64,000 bases of DNA from SHLQ01 sp033344795 (GTDB taxonomy: Bacteria > Actinomycetota > Acidimicrobiia > Acidimicrobiales > SHLQ01). Below, one piece after another: positions 16,508 to 25,560 of the stretch. Under the pieces are notes generated by a model. The model was not told the DNA's origin and ran no database searches. It worked only from the letters and a program-made list of their open reading frames with translations. The first letter of the stretch is position 1; every line of letters begins with the position of its first letter. Where the stretch lies: the NCBI GenBank assembly GCA_033344795.1, contig JAWPMS010000001.1, positions 1,612,001 to 1,676,000 on the forward strand, read 5' to 3'. A program made the position numbers and the translations under genes.

Positions 16508-17605
16508 ATGAAGAAAATGCGTTGGCTAGCCATGTTGCTAGCTCTCGTCATGGTTGCCGCAGCTTGCGGCAGCGATGCAGCAGAAGACAACGCCGATAGC
16601 GGCGACAGTGGCTCAGAGGCGACAGACTCTGGCGACTCCGGAGATTCCGGTGACGATGGCGACGACGCCATGGAAGATGGCGACGACGGCGATGCCGGAG
16701 ATGCCGGAGATGACACCGAAGATGTCGACGTTGCGCAAGGCACCGACCTCACCTTCCACATGATCACGCACTCCGATGATGGACCGTTCTGGTCCGTCCT
16801 CAAGCGTGGCGCCGAGGCAGCAGCCTCCGACGTTGGCGTAGAGCTCGTCTGGCAGGGTTCGAACAACGATCCTGGCGTTCAGGCATCCGACATCGAAGCC
16901 GCAATCGCGGAAGGCAGCGACGGCATTGCCGCTTCGCTTCCTAGCCCCGATCAGCTCATCCCTGTCCTTCAGGACGCGGTAGCTGCTGGAATCCCCGTCT
17001 ACACCATCAACTCCGGTGTGAACGACTACCAGGCAATCGGCGCAACGTCGCACGTTGGACAGACCGAGTTCATCGCAGGTCAGGGTGCAGGCGAGCGTTT
17101 CAACGCTGCTGGCGCAACCAAGATCCTTTGCGGAATCCAAGAGCAGGACAACGTCGCCCTCGGCGAGCGTTGTGACGGCCTTGCGGACACCTTCAGTGGT
17201 GAAGTTGTTGCTTCCTTCATGGACCTCGACGCAGATCAGACCGCACAGGAAGCAGCGATCAACGCTGCTCTCTCGGCTGACCCTGACTTCGACGGCTTCA
17301 TGGGCGTTGGTCCAGTCATCACCATGTCGGGCCTGCGTGCAGCAGACTCGCTCGGTCGTGAGCTCACCATCGGTGGCTTCGATGTGACCCCAGAGCTGCT
17401 CGACGCAATCGAGGGTGGACAGATCTTGTTCACCGTTGATCAGCAGCAGTACCTCCAGGGTTACCTTCCAGTCATCCTGATGTACCTCGAGGTCACCAAC
17501 TCGAACACCGCTGGTGGCGGCCTGCCGATCCTCACGGGTCCTGGCTTCATCACGGCAGACAACGCAACGAGCGTCAAGTCACTCGTTGAGGCTGGTACTC
17601 GCTAG
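16508..17605 (+). CDS. Sugar/cyclitol ABC transporter substrate-binding lipoprotein (RbsB-like)
   Basis: The 365-residue product has a lipoprotein signal ending VAAAC (Cys20), a striking acidic spacer of Asp/Gly/Ser (about 23-75), and a RbsB-type sugar-binding fold with MITHSDDGPFWSVLKRGAEAAA, ASDIEAAIAEGSDGIAASLPS and PVYTINSGVNDY. It is outside the membrane and should hand a sugar or inositol to the permease. ATG 16508 has AGGAGG nine bases upstream. The long acidic spacer is unusual and probably lifts the domain off the membrane. Permease and ATPase genes follow. Confidence 0.93.
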   Translation: MKKMRWLAMLLALVMVAAACGSDAAEDNADSGDSGSEATDSGDSGDSGDDGDDAMEDGDDGDAGDAGDDTEDVDVAQGTDLTFHMITHSDDGPFWSVLKRGAEAAASDVGVELVWQGSNNDPGVQASDIEAAIAEGSDGIAASLPSPDQLIPVLQDAVAAGIPVYTINSGVNDYQAIGATSHVGQTEFIAGQGAGERFNAAGATKILCGIQEQDNVALGERCDGLADTFSGEVVASFMDLDADQTAQEAAINAALSADPDFDGFMGVGPVITMSGLRAADSLGRELTIGGFDVTPELLDAIEGGQILFTVDQQQYLQGYLPVILMYLEVTNSNTAGGGLPILTGPGFITADNATSVKSLVEAGTR

Positions 17606-17636
17606 TCGAGTAGTGCAGCAAAAGTAATCACGACGG

Positions 17637-17670
17637 TTGAGCCGGGGTGGCAACATCCACCCCGGCTCAA
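17637..17670 (+). other. Strong intra-operon hairpin between binding protein and permease
   Basis: A perfect 14-bp stem (17637-17650 with 17657-17670) surrounds a 6-base CAACAT loop. No T-tract follows, so it is more likely an mRNA-stabilising or partial attenuation element that keeps the binding protein in excess than a true terminator. Confidence 0.65.
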
Positions 17671-17749
17671 CGGTCAACTTGCAAGTTCGCAATATTAAGT
17701 GTGTTCTCGGGGGAGTGGCCGATCACCGATCGGTCATGATTAGGGGACC

Positions 17750-19846
17750 ATGTCGGGGGGAAACAAAGTGAGTGACCAAGCATCGGCTGCAGTCGAAGCA
17801 ATGACTGCGACGCTTACGGGGGATGGCGATGAACGCCTCGCCTACCGGGGAGTGTTTCAACGCCTTCTCGTTCGGCCCGAGATCGGAGCGATCATCGGCG
17901 CCTTGGCAATCTGGGTGTTTTTCTGGGCCGTTGCCGGCGAGTTTGGCAAAGCGGGCGGCATCTTGCCGGTCCTGGCTGTCGCCTCCACGCTCGGCATCAT
18001 GGCCGTGGCGGTTTCGCTTCTGATGATCGGTGGTGAATTCGATCTGTCCTCAGGCGCCGCCACCGGCGCACTTGGCATCGTGACGATTCTGCTCGTCAAA
18101 GACGTCGGCGAACTCGGAGGAGCGGGTCTGAGTCTCTGGATCGCCATCCCTATCTCGTTCGTCGTCGCTCTCGGTCTTGGCTGGTTCAACGGCTTCATGG
18201 TCGAGAGAACCGAACTTCCAAGTTTCATCGTGACGCTCGCGACGTTCTTCATCCTTCGCGGTTTCAAGCTTGGTTTCTCGAAGTTGATCATCGACAACAT
18301 CACCGTCGGCCGAATCGACGATGGCCACGGGTACGAGTTCTTCAACAACTTCTTTGGTTCAACCTGGACCCGAAACGACCATCAGTGGGAAGCCCGCGAC
18401 GGTATCTACACGGCACTTGTCCTCGGCGGCGTGTTCCTTGTCGTGCTCGCCGTGTATGAATTCAGCTACAAGAGGCGTGAGACGCTCAACCCCGCCGGTT
18501 TGGTCGCCTTTCTCGCCGGTATTGCCGGTGCCATCGCCGGGATTTTCATCATGCACGGAACCGATGGCGTGGGATCGAACACACTCGCGGGAGTCATCTT
18601 TGCCATCTCCGGGCTGGTCGGCTTCTTCGGCCTCGGCCTCTGGCGCTACGAGCGCCAAGAGATGGGTTCGGTTTCGCTCGACAACGAAGTGCGAATGAGC
18701 CTGGCAGGCGGTGTCGTCCTCTTCTTGATCGGTCTCCTGTGCGCATGGCAGTTGGGCGTCGAGTCGCAAGAATCAGTGCTTGACCTCGTCGGATTCGCGA
18801 AGTGGCCACTCGTGATCATCGTGGGCCTCGGCGCTGGCTGGTACTCGCTTCGAAAGCTCGGTCTGGCTGCCGTAGACGGCGTCGCCCCCGAGGTTCTTGG
18901 TCAGGTGGTCGCCGTAGGCGGCGCATCAGCGTTCAGTGTCTACGCCTTCATGTTCATGAGCACCGAGCAGGGCCTTCGAGCAATCTTGTTCGCCCTCTTT
19001 GTGATGGCGGGTCTCGGGCTCCTCGCAATGGCAGCGGTTCAAGGTGGCCGCATCTCACCCGCGACTCGCAGCTTTGCGCTCGTCGTTGTGGCGCTCGTGA
19101 CGACGGGGCTCGCGTTCTTCGTTCGAGGCCAGTCGACCGTCGAGAAGTTCCGTTCAGAGATGTTCAGTGTTCTCCTCGCTTGTGCACTCGTCATCGCCTG
19201 TTGGGCTTTGGTCAGTGCATTCTTTGCTCAGCGTCGGTTTAGCGATGAGGCGGCGGACAGGTTCGCCACTCGACTGAGCTTGGTCGGCATGGGTTCGGTT
19301 GTTGCTGGACTGCTCATCAAGCTGCTGTTCACGACGGCTGCCGAAATCGAGGCTGGCATTCCCCGAGCTCAGTTCCGAGTCGAGGTTCTGTGGTTCGTCG
19401 GAGTGACGGCACTTGCGACCTTCGTCCTCGGTCGTACGAAGTTCGGCAGCTGGATCTTCGCCGTTGGCGGCAACAAGGAGGCCGCCCGTCAGATCGGTGT
19501 GCCTGCAGCGCGAACCAAGACGCAGCTGTTCATGATCGTTGCCGCAGCCGCATGGCTGGTCGGCTTGCTCCTCGCATTCCGACTGAACACGATTCAGTCG
19601 GGTACGGGCAACGGCCTCGAGTTCGAGTACATCATCGCCGCAGTGGTCGGGGGCACGTTCCTGACCGGTGGTTATGGCTCGGCGTTCGGAGCAGCGATCG
19701 GCGCCATGATCATGGCCATGTCCAAACAGGGAATCCCGGCAGCGCGGTGGAACTCCGACTGGCGGTTTGCATTCCTTGGGGTGATCCTGCTCGCAGCGGT
19801 GATCGCCAACAACTTCATACGTAGCAAAGCGGAGGCATCACGATGA
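17750..19846 (+). CDS. Sugar ABC transporter permease (RbsC family) with large central transmembrane insertion
   Basis: At 698 residues it is about twice the usual RbsC/XylH length. The N-terminal part (about 40-235) carries the family motifs MIGGEFDLSSGA (92-103) and ELPSFIVTLATFFILRGF (155-172). The C-terminal part (about 545-698) carries FGSWIFAVGGNKEAARQIGV (565-583) and the VVGGTFLTGGYGS motif. Between them, about 240-540, lies an extra stretch with roughly eight hydrophobic segments and no motif I recognise. The start ATG 17750 has AGGGGA upstream; GTG 17768 is possible. It forms the membrane pore of the importer with the ATPase that overlaps its stop codon. Confidence 0.88.
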   Translation: MSGGNKVSDQASAAVEAMTATLTGDGDERLAYRGVFQRLLVRPEIGAIIGALAIWVFFWAVAGEFGKAGGILPVLAVASTLGIMAVAVSLLMIGGEFDLSSGAATGALGIVTILLVKDVGELGGAGLSLWIAIPISFVVALGLGWFNGFMVERTELPSFIVTLATFFILRGFKLGFSKLIIDNITVGRIDDGHGYEFFNNFFGSTWTRNDHQWEARDGIYTALVLGGVFLVVLAVYEFSYKRRETLNPAGLVAFLAGIAGAIAGIFIMHGTDGVGSNTLAGVIFAISGLVGFFGLGLWRYERQEMGSVSLDNEVRMSLAGGVVLFLIGLLCAWQLGVESQESVLDLVGFAKWPLVIIVGLGAGWYSLRKLGLAAVDGVAPEVLGQVVAVGGASAFSVYAFMFMSTEQGLRAILFALFVMAGLGLLAMAAVQGGRISPATRSFALVVVALVTTGLAFFVRGQSTVEKFRSEMFSVLLACALVIACWALVSAFFAQRRFSDEAADRFATRLSLVGMGSVVAGLLIKLLFTTAAEIEAGIPRAQFRVEVLWFVGVTALATFVLGRTKFGSWIFAVGGNKEAARQIGVPAARTKTQLFMIVAAAAWLVGLLLAFRLNTIQSGTGNGLEFEYIIAAVVGGTFLTGGYGSAFGAAIGAMIMAMSKQGIPAARWNSDWRFAFLGVILLAAVIANNFIRSKAEASR

Positions 19847-20637
19847 GCGATTCAACCCCACTTCTCGAACTCGACGAAATCGGAAAGTTCTACGGAAACA
19901 TCATTGCGCTCCAGGGCGTCACCACAGAGGTCCGCGCCGGCGAAGTGACCTGCGTGCTCGGCGACAATGGTGCGGGCAAGTCGACCTTCATCAAGATTCT
20001 CGCGGGCGTGCATCAGCACGATGCTGGTGCGTTCCGCCTGGAGGGTGAAGAGATGCGGTTCAGCTCTCCTCGAGAGGCGCTCGATCGTGGCATCGCCGCG
20101 GTATATCAAGATCTCGCCATGGTGCCGCTCATGTCGGTATGGAGGAACTTCTTTCTTGGCGCAGAGCCCACGAAGGGAGTCTTCCCAGCCCGCTGGGTCG
20201 ACAAGAAGAAGGCGAAGGCGATCGCGAAAGAAGAGATGGCCAAGATGGGCATCGACATCCGCGACACCGAACAACCCGTCGGAACACTTTCCGGTGGCGA
20301 GCGCCAATCGGTGGCCATCGCGCGTGCGGTGTACTTCGGCGCAAAGGTACTGATTCTCGACGAGCCGACTTCGGCGCTCGGAGTCAAGCAGTCGGGCGTG
20401 GTGCTTCGTTACATCGTCGAGGCAGCCAAGCGCGGCCTCGGTGTGATCTTCATCACGCACAACCCAGCGCACGCGTACCCGGTGGGTGACCGCTTCTTGA
20501 TCCTCAACCGTGGCCAGTCCATGGGCAACTTCGCGAAGGACGAGATCAGTCAGCACGAGCTCACACAGCTCATGGCCGGCGGCGCTGAGCTCGAACAGCT
20601 TCAGCACGAGCTCGAGGAAGCGATCGCCAGCAAGTAA
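19843..20637 (+). CDS. Sugar ABC transporter ATP-binding protein
   Basis: This single-domain 264-residue ATPase has Walker A GDNGAGKST (about 40-48), the Q-loop in AVYQDLAMVPL, the signature LSGGERQ, Walker B LILDEPTSALG and the switch His in FITHN. Many ribose-type importers use a fused double ATPase, whereas this one is a single domain of the FrcA kind, acting as a homodimer. Its ATG overlaps the permease stop (ATGA). It powers uptake of the locus substrate. Confidence 0.95.
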   Translation: MSDSTPLLELDEIGKFYGNIIALQGVTTEVRAGEVTCVLGDNGAGKSTFIKILAGVHQHDAGAFRLEGEEMRFSSPREALDRGIAAVYQDLAMVPLMSVWRNFFLGAEPTKGVFPARWVDKKKAKAIAKEEMAKMGIDIRDTEQPVGTLSGGERQSVAIARAVYFGAKVLILDEPTSALGVKQSGVVLRYIVEAAKRGLGVIFITHNPAHAYPVGDRFLILNRGQSMGNFAKDEISQHELTQLMAGGAELEQLQHELEEAIASK

Positions 20638-20702
20638 TCAATCGGGCTCATAGCCCGCTGCCGGTTTTCGGCGGTACTGAATCCCTCCGGAGGAGGCTCG
20701 AC

Positions 20703-21500
20703 ATGACTTCGATGCGTCCCACTGTGGCGGATCTCCTTGCCGAAAAAGGCTCAAGACAGCGCACGGATGTGTATGTCGACTCCGTCGCGGAGGCCGTTGC
20801 CGCGGCTGAAGCCGGGGTCGACATGATCACCGTGCAAGACAGCGTCATGAGTGAGGAGTACCGCATGGCCGCACCCTCGGCCTTCCTGATTGCGGGTCTG
20901 GAATACGGCGTGCATGTCACCACTGACGACTATCTGCGCGCTGGCTTTTCAATGATGGAGCTGGGAGCTGATGCGGTGTGGAGCGCCGCGAGTCTCGAAA
21001 CGATCTCGCGCATGCGTGCCGAGGGGATTCCAGTCGTCGGACATGTCGGACTGATTCCGGCGCGGCGAACCTGGACCGGTGGATTCCGCGCCGTTGGCAA
21101 GACCGCTGCGAGCGCGATGTCGGTCTTCGAGCAGACGAAGGCCCTCGAAGAGGCGGGTGCGTTCGCCGCAGAGATCGAAGTTGTTCCGGCCGCCGTGGCG
21201 ACGGCGATTTCTGCCCGGACCGAGCTGTACATGATCTCGATGGGATCTGGCGCTGGCTGCGACGCCCAGTACCTCTTCTCCACCGACATTCTCGGCACCA
21301 ACCGAGGTCATGTGCCTCGGCACGCAAAGCAATATCGAAACCTCGCAGCCGCAGAGGATCGCATCCAGGCCGAACGGGTCGCGGCGTTCAGCGAGTACGT
21401 GGCCGACGTGCAGTCCGGAGCCTTCCCCGACGACCCAACACTCGTCCCGATAGCCGACGACGAACTTGCCGCATTCGAACAGAAGCTAGGAGACCGATGA
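20703..21500 (+). CDS. PanB-like (ketopantoate hydroxymethyltransferase family) enzyme in a cyclitol operon
   Basis: The 265-residue protein aligns by eye with PanB along its length: VQDSV with metal ligand Asp46, VTTDD near 75, GHVGLIPA (113-120), GGFRAVGKTA (126-135), an IEVVPAAVATAIS stretch with the catalytic Glu, and GSGAGCDAQYLFSTDILG. PanB transfers a one-carbon unit from methylene-tetrahydrofolate to 2-oxoisovalerate. Inside an inositol/rhizopine-like operon a housekeeping pantothenate role is unlikely. Another aldol or C1-transfer reaction is plausible. GGAGGAGG precedes the ATG. I do not know its true substrate. Confidence 0.75.
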   Translation: MTSMRPTVADLLAEKGSRQRTDVYVDSVAEAVAAAEAGVDMITVQDSVMSEEYRMAAPSAFLIAGLEYGVHVTTDDYLRAGFSMMELGADAVWSAASLETISRMRAEGIPVVGHVGLIPARRTWTGGFRAVGKTAASAMSVFEQTKALEEAGAFAAEIEVVPAAVATAISARTELYMISMGSGAGCDAQYLFSTDILGTNRGHVPRHAKQYRNLAAAEDRIQAERVAAFSEYVADVQSGAFPDDPTLVPIADDELAAFEQKLGDR

Positions 21501-21517
21501 TGGGGGAGCGAAGCTCG

Positions 21518-21566
21518 CGGCCGTTCGCTGCGCTCACTAACCAAGTTTCGGCCCTGCGGCCGAAAC
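21518..21566 (-). repeat. Intergenic repeat, copy A (inverted relative to copy B)
   Basis: Between the panB-like gene and iolC, the minus strand reads GGTTAGTGAGCGcAGCGAaCGGCCG, which matches 23 of 25 bases of copy B at 27464-27488. Similarity extends into a GTTTCGGCC/GGCCGAAAC hairpin at 21545-21566. The two copies face each other across the iolC-iolD block. Confidence 0.7.
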
Positions 21567-21590
21567 TCGCGGAAGTGTCGAGGAGGGGCG

Positions 21591-22547
21591 ATGACTGAGC
21601 TTGAAATTTTGACCATTGGGCGAGTGAGCGTTGATCTCTATGCCGAGCAACTCGGTCAGCCGATGCGCAATGTCACCTCGTTCAAGAAATCGATCGGCGG
21701 CACGGCCACCAACGTCGCCGTCGCCGCTGCTCGGCTCGGTCGACGAGCGGGACTCGTCACCAAGGTGGGAGACGACCAGTTCGGCGACTACGTACGCCAC
21801 GCGCTCGAGCACACGTTTGGGGTCGACAGTCGCTTCATCGCCACCGACCCTGACCTGCAGACGCCGCTTGCGTTCGCGGAGCTCGATCCTCCTGAAGAAC
21901 CGTCGATCATCTTCTACCGCGAACCTCGTGCACCCGATCAGAACATCGAGGTCGACGACGTCGATGCCGACGTCGTTCGAGAAGTTCCGATTTTCTGGAT
22001 GCCTGCGTCGCGATTCTCCGACGAGCGTTCGGCGGCCACCGTCACCGCGCTGCTCGAGATGCGGGGCCGCAGGAGGCATACGGTGCTCGATCTCGATTGG
22101 CGCCCGATGTTCTGGGAGTCACCGGAACAGGCGACTGAGGCGATCGCGCCGATGCTCGACCGGTTCACCATCGCCATCGGAAACAAGGATGAGTGTGAGA
22201 TCGCCGTCGGAACGCGGGATCTGAACCTCGCCGCCGACCGCCTCCTCGAGGCAGGGCTCGAGATGGCCGTGATGAAGCTCGGCGCCGATGGCGTGATGAT
22301 CGCGACGGCCGACGGAACTCGAGTGTCCGTACCGCCATATTGGGTCGACGTCGTCTGTGGGCTGGGCTCCGGCGACGCGTTCGGTGGCGCGTTCTGCCAT
22401 GGACTGCTGTCGGGTTGGGACCCGGAAAAGATCATCAAGTGGGGCAACGCCGCGGGCGCGATCGTTGCGGGTCGCCTCATGTGTGCCGACGACATGCCCA
22501 CCGTCGCCGATATCGAGTCCCTCCTCGCCGAACGAGGTGAAGCGTGA
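21591..22547 (+). CDS. iolC: 5-dehydro-2-deoxygluconokinase
   Basis: This PfkB-family sugar kinase (318 residues) starts LEILTIGRVSVDLY and shows SIGGTATNVAVAAARLG near residue 35 and the anion-hole/catalytic motif CGLGSGDAFGGAF near 262. The VLDLDWRPMFW segment is characteristic of IolC. It phosphorylates 5-dehydro-2-deoxy-D-gluconate, the product of IolB, before aldol cleavage. AGGAGGGG lies upstream of the ATG. The stop overlaps the iolB GTG start (GTGA). Confidence 0.93.
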   Translation: MTELEILTIGRVSVDLYAEQLGQPMRNVTSFKKSIGGTATNVAVAAARLGRRAGLVTKVGDDQFGDYVRHALEHTFGVDSRFIATDPDLQTPLAFAELDPPEEPSIIFYREPRAPDQNIEVDDVDADVVREVPIFWMPASRFSDERSAATVTALLEMRGRRRHTVLDLDWRPMFWESPEQATEAIAPMLDRFTIAIGNKDECEIAVGTRDLNLAADRLLEAGLEMAVMKLGADGVMIATADGTRVSVPPYWVDVVCGLGSGDAFGGAFCHGLLSGWDPEKIIKWGNAAGAIVAGRLMCADDMPTVADIESLLAERGEA

Positions 22548-23452
22548 CGTTGCATCGACCTGCGGGAACACTGAGCGCCGGCGCAGACCCGATACGCCTG
22601 TCGCCCGAGGATGCCGGATGGTCCTACAGCGGGCTGCGGGTCCTACGTCTCGATCCGGGTGAGACGCGCACCATTGACACCGGCGGCGAGGAATTTGCGA
22701 TCGTTCCGCTGTCGGGCACCTCATCGGCAGTCAGTGCGGAAGGCACGAGGCTTGAGTTGCAGGGTCGTGGCACGGTCTTTGCTCGCGTCACCGACTGGGC
22801 GTACGTGCCGATCGAGACGACGATGACCCTCGAAGCAACGTCAGACCAGCCGGTGGAGGTCGCGTTGTGCACGGCCCGCGCCACGAAACGCACCGAGCTG
22901 CACTACGGCTCGGCCGAGGACGTGTCTGTCGAGTTGCGTGGCGGGGGGCAGGCCAGCCGTCAGATCAACAACTTCTGTAGCCCCGAGCAGTTCTCCGGTG
23001 CCGACAAGCTCATGTGTGTCGAGGTGTACACCCCCGATGGCAACTGGTCGTCGTACCCGCCGCACAAACACGATGATTCGCCCGAGTGCGAAGTGAACAT
23101 CGAAGAGATCTACTACTTCCGCATCGGTGAGGCCGGTCGCACGAGTTATACCGATCAGGGCTTTGGAATGCATCGCACCTACACCGGAATTGGCCACGAA
23201 GGTATGCCGGTCATCGACGAAAACGTTGTCGTCCACGATGGTGATGTTTTCTTGGTTCCTCGGGGGTATCACGGACCATGTATTGCGGCCCCTGGCTACA
23301 ACATGTACTACCTGAACGTGCTCGCTGGGCCTGGCGGTGAACGAAGCATGGCCTTCTGCGATGACCCGACACACCATTGGGTACGCGACGAGCTCTCGAG
23401 CCAGGCGATGGACTCCCGTCTGCCACTGATGACTGCGGAGGGTGTGCGGTGA
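22544..23452 (+). CDS. iolB: 5-deoxy-glucuronate isomerase (first copy)
   Basis: The 302-residue bicupin IolB isomerises 5-deoxy-D-glucuronate to 5-dehydro-2-deoxy-D-gluconate. Visible family features are GGGQASRQINNF, the metal-binding PPHKHD with downstream IEEIYYFRI, and NVVVHDGDVFLVPRGYHG followed by GYNMYYLNVLAG. It starts at GTG, overlapping the iolC stop by four bases, so translation is coupled. A second iolB lies at 32688 in the same operon. Confidence 0.93.
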   Translation: MTLHRPAGTLSAGADPIRLSPEDAGWSYSGLRVLRLDPGETRTIDTGGEEFAIVPLSGTSSAVSAEGTRLELQGRGTVFARVTDWAYVPIETTMTLEATSDQPVEVALCTARATKRTELHYGSAEDVSVELRGGGQASRQINNFCSPEQFSGADKLMCVEVYTPDGNWSSYPPHKHDDSPECEVNIEEIYYFRIGEAGRTSYTDQGFGMHRTYTGIGHEGMPVIDENVVVHDGDVFLVPRGYHGPCIAAPGYNMYYLNVLAGPGGERSMAFCDDPTHHWVRDELSSQAMDSRLPLMTAEGVR

Positions 23453-24381
23453 CCGCGCTCTGGTGGGTTCGAGGATGTCCAGATCACCTGCGTGAGAGGC
23501 ACGACGCCGGCGGATACAGCTCACTCGGTCCGTCGCTCGACGAACGATCCCAGGCCCACGGCATCCTGGCCGGAGGAGAGGTGTACGACGCTGCGGTGCT
23601 CGACACCCTGCCCAACCTTCGAGTGCTGTCACGCATTGGCATCGGCTACGACGCGGTCGATCTGGACGCCGCGACCGAGCGCGGGATCTTGGTGACAAAC
23701 ACTCCTGAAGGTCCCACCGTTTCGACCGCAGAGCACACCGTGGCGCTCATGATGGCGGTGTCGCACGAGCTGACAGCGTCGGCCCAACGACTGCGGGCCG
23801 CGACAGGCAACTACGTCACCCACCAAAACAGCATGGAGCTCGACGGTCGTACGCTCGGCTTGCTTGGCTTTGGCCGCATTGGGCAGGCCGTTGCGCGAAT
23901 GGCAGAGGCGATCGGCATGCGCGTCATCATCTCCGACCCGATGTATGCCGACAGTGTCACGCTCGATGAACTGCTCGAAACCTCCGATGTTCTATCGCTA
24001 CACGTACCCGCCACCCCCGAAACCACGGGCATGATCAACGCCGAGTCGCTCGCACGGATGAAATCCGGCTCGATCCTGATCAATGCCGCGCGAGGTCCCG
24101 TCGTGGTCACCGACGATCTCGTTGCCGCGCTCGAGTCAGGACATCTCATGGGAGCCGGCCTCGATGTCACCGATCCCGAACCGCTCGATCCCGATCATCG
24201 GCTGCTCCACATGGACAACGTGATCGTGACCCCACACATCGCCTCCAACACCACAGCTGGTCGTGAACGGATGGAACGAATGGCCTTCGATCAGGTCACG
24301 TCCGGCCTTGCTGGAGACCGACCAACAGAACTGCTCAACCCCCCGGCGTGGACAGCCACGACGAACTCAGAAGGAACATGA
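23449..24381 (+). CDS. D-isomer-specific 2-hydroxyacid dehydrogenase
   Basis: The product (about 310 residues) has the D-2-hydroxyacid dehydrogenase layout: IGIGYDAVDLDAA, the NAD-binding LGFGRIGQAVA near residue 140, and the catalytic Arg (INAARGP), Glu (DVTDPEPLD) and His (TPHIAS). The GTG at 23449 overlaps the iolB stop, and the ORF extension to 23377 lies inside iolB, so the GTG is chosen. It probably oxidises or reduces a hydroxyacid-like intermediate of the pathway. It is not part of the canonical iol set. Confidence 0.88.
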   Translation: MTALWWVRGCPDHLRERHDAGGYSSLGPSLDERSQAHGILAGGEVYDAAVLDTLPNLRVLSRIGIGYDAVDLDAATERGILVTNTPEGPTVSTAEHTVALMMAVSHELTASAQRLRAATGNYVTHQNSMELDGRTLGLLGFGRIGQAVARMAEAIGMRVIISDPMYADSVTLDELLETSDVLSLHVPATPETTGMINAESLARMKSGSILINAARGPVVVTDDLVAALESGHLMGAGLDVTDPEPLDPDHRLLHMDNVIVTPHIASNTTAGRERMERMAFDQVTSGLAGDRPTELLNPPAWTATTNSEGT

Positions 24382-25556
24382 AGATGGATCGTCAACCACT
24401 GCGCATCGCAGTCATCGGCCTCGGCTGGATGGGTCAAGCCCACAGCCGCAGTTACTCTCGGATCCCCCAGTTGTTTGAAGACCGCGAGTACGACCCCGTA
24501 CTCGCGGTGTGCGCCGACAACATGGAAAGTCGACGTGATCAGGCCGTGCACAGCTTCGGGTTCAAGGAAGCGGTCGCCGACTGGCGAGATCTGATGGATC
24601 GCGATGACATCGACGTGATCACCTGCACCGCTCCGAACATGCTCCATGAGGAGATCTGCGTGGCTGCCGCTGATGCCGGGAAGGCAATCTTCTGCGAGAA
24701 GCCAGTAGGTGGAAAGCCAGAGCAGACGGTGCGTGCGGAGAAGGCCGCAAGACATGCCGGTGTCGTCACCGGCGTGGGTTACAACTATCGCTTCGCGCCC
24801 CTCATTCAATACCTGAAGAACTTGATCGAGGAAGGAGAGCTCGGCGATATCACCAACTACCGAGGTCGTTTCTTCTCGATGTACGGCAGCGATCCGATGG
24901 GTCTCTTGAGCTGGCGCTTCGAGGTAGACCAAGCGGGCCATGGCGTCAGTACCGACATTCTCAGCCACTCGATGGATCTGGCACACATGCTCGTCGGCCC
25001 GATCACCAAGGTGATGGGTCTGCAAAAGACGTTCATCACCGAGCGGCCGATTCCCAAAGCAGGCGGGACCCACTACGAGCGCGGCGAACCCGGTGACCCA
25101 ACCGGTCCGGTAACCAACGAGGACTACTTCGGAGCCTTCTGCGAATTCGAGAACGGCGCAATCGGCACGTTCGAGACCAGCCGAAACATCATTGGCCCGG
25201 AGAGTCAGAACGCATTCGACGTGTACGGCACAAAGGGTGCGGCGAGCTGGAACCTCGAGACCATGAACGAGATGGGGCTGTTCTTGTTGAAAGACCAAGC
25301 CCGCGGCTACACGACCGTCCGGGGTGGCGATCGCTACCCCTATCACGGCAACTTCGTACCCGGTGATGCGAACAGCATCGCGTTCGAGGATCTCATCACG
25401 ATCGAGGACTACGAGTTCCTCAAGGCCGTGGCCGCCGGTACGAAGCACTCGGCGAGTTTCAAAGAAGCCGTCGACTATGTCAGCGTGCAGGCTGCGCTCA
25501 TCAAGTCGACCGAGACCGGCACCTGGCAAGACGTCGTGAACCTGACGGAGGACTGA
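24378..25556 (+). CDS. Gfo/Idh/MocA family oxidoreductase (first of three)
   Basis: The 392-residue protein has an N-terminal Rossmann motif VIGLGWMGQAHSRSY near residue 12, EKPVGG near 110 with the catalytic Lys, and a C-terminal alpha/beta domain with GGTHYERGEPGDPTGPVTNEDYFGA-type sequence and DILSHSMDLAHMLVGP carrying the Asp/His pair. Members dehydrogenate inositols, sugars and inosamines with NAD(P). The ATG overlaps the previous stop (ATGA). The length of about 390 fits MocA-like dehydrogenases acting on larger or modified cyclitols, but the substrate is inferred from context only. Confidence 0.88.
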   Translation: MKMDRQPLRIAVIGLGWMGQAHSRSYSRIPQLFEDREYDPVLAVCADNMESRRDQAVHSFGFKEAVADWRDLMDRDDIDVITCTAPNMLHEEICVAAADAGKAIFCEKPVGGKPEQTVRAEKAARHAGVVTGVGYNYRFAPLIQYLKNLIEEGELGDITNYRGRFFSMYGSDPMGLLSWRFEVDQAGHGVSTDILSHSMDLAHMLVGPITKVMGLQKTFITERPIPKAGGTHYERGEPGDPTGPVTNEDYFGAFCEFENGAIGTFETSRNIIGPESQNAFDVYGTKGAASWNLETMNEMGLFLLKDQARGYTTVRGGDRYPYHGNFVPGDANSIAFEDLITIEDYEFLKAVAAGTKHSASFKEAVDYVSVQAALIKSTETGTWQDVVNLTED

Positions 25557-25560
25557 TCCC

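Noticed and set aside
17637..17670. Intrinsic terminator between binding protein and permease
   Set aside because: The stem is perfect but no T-tract follows, so it was recorded as an intra-operon hairpin.
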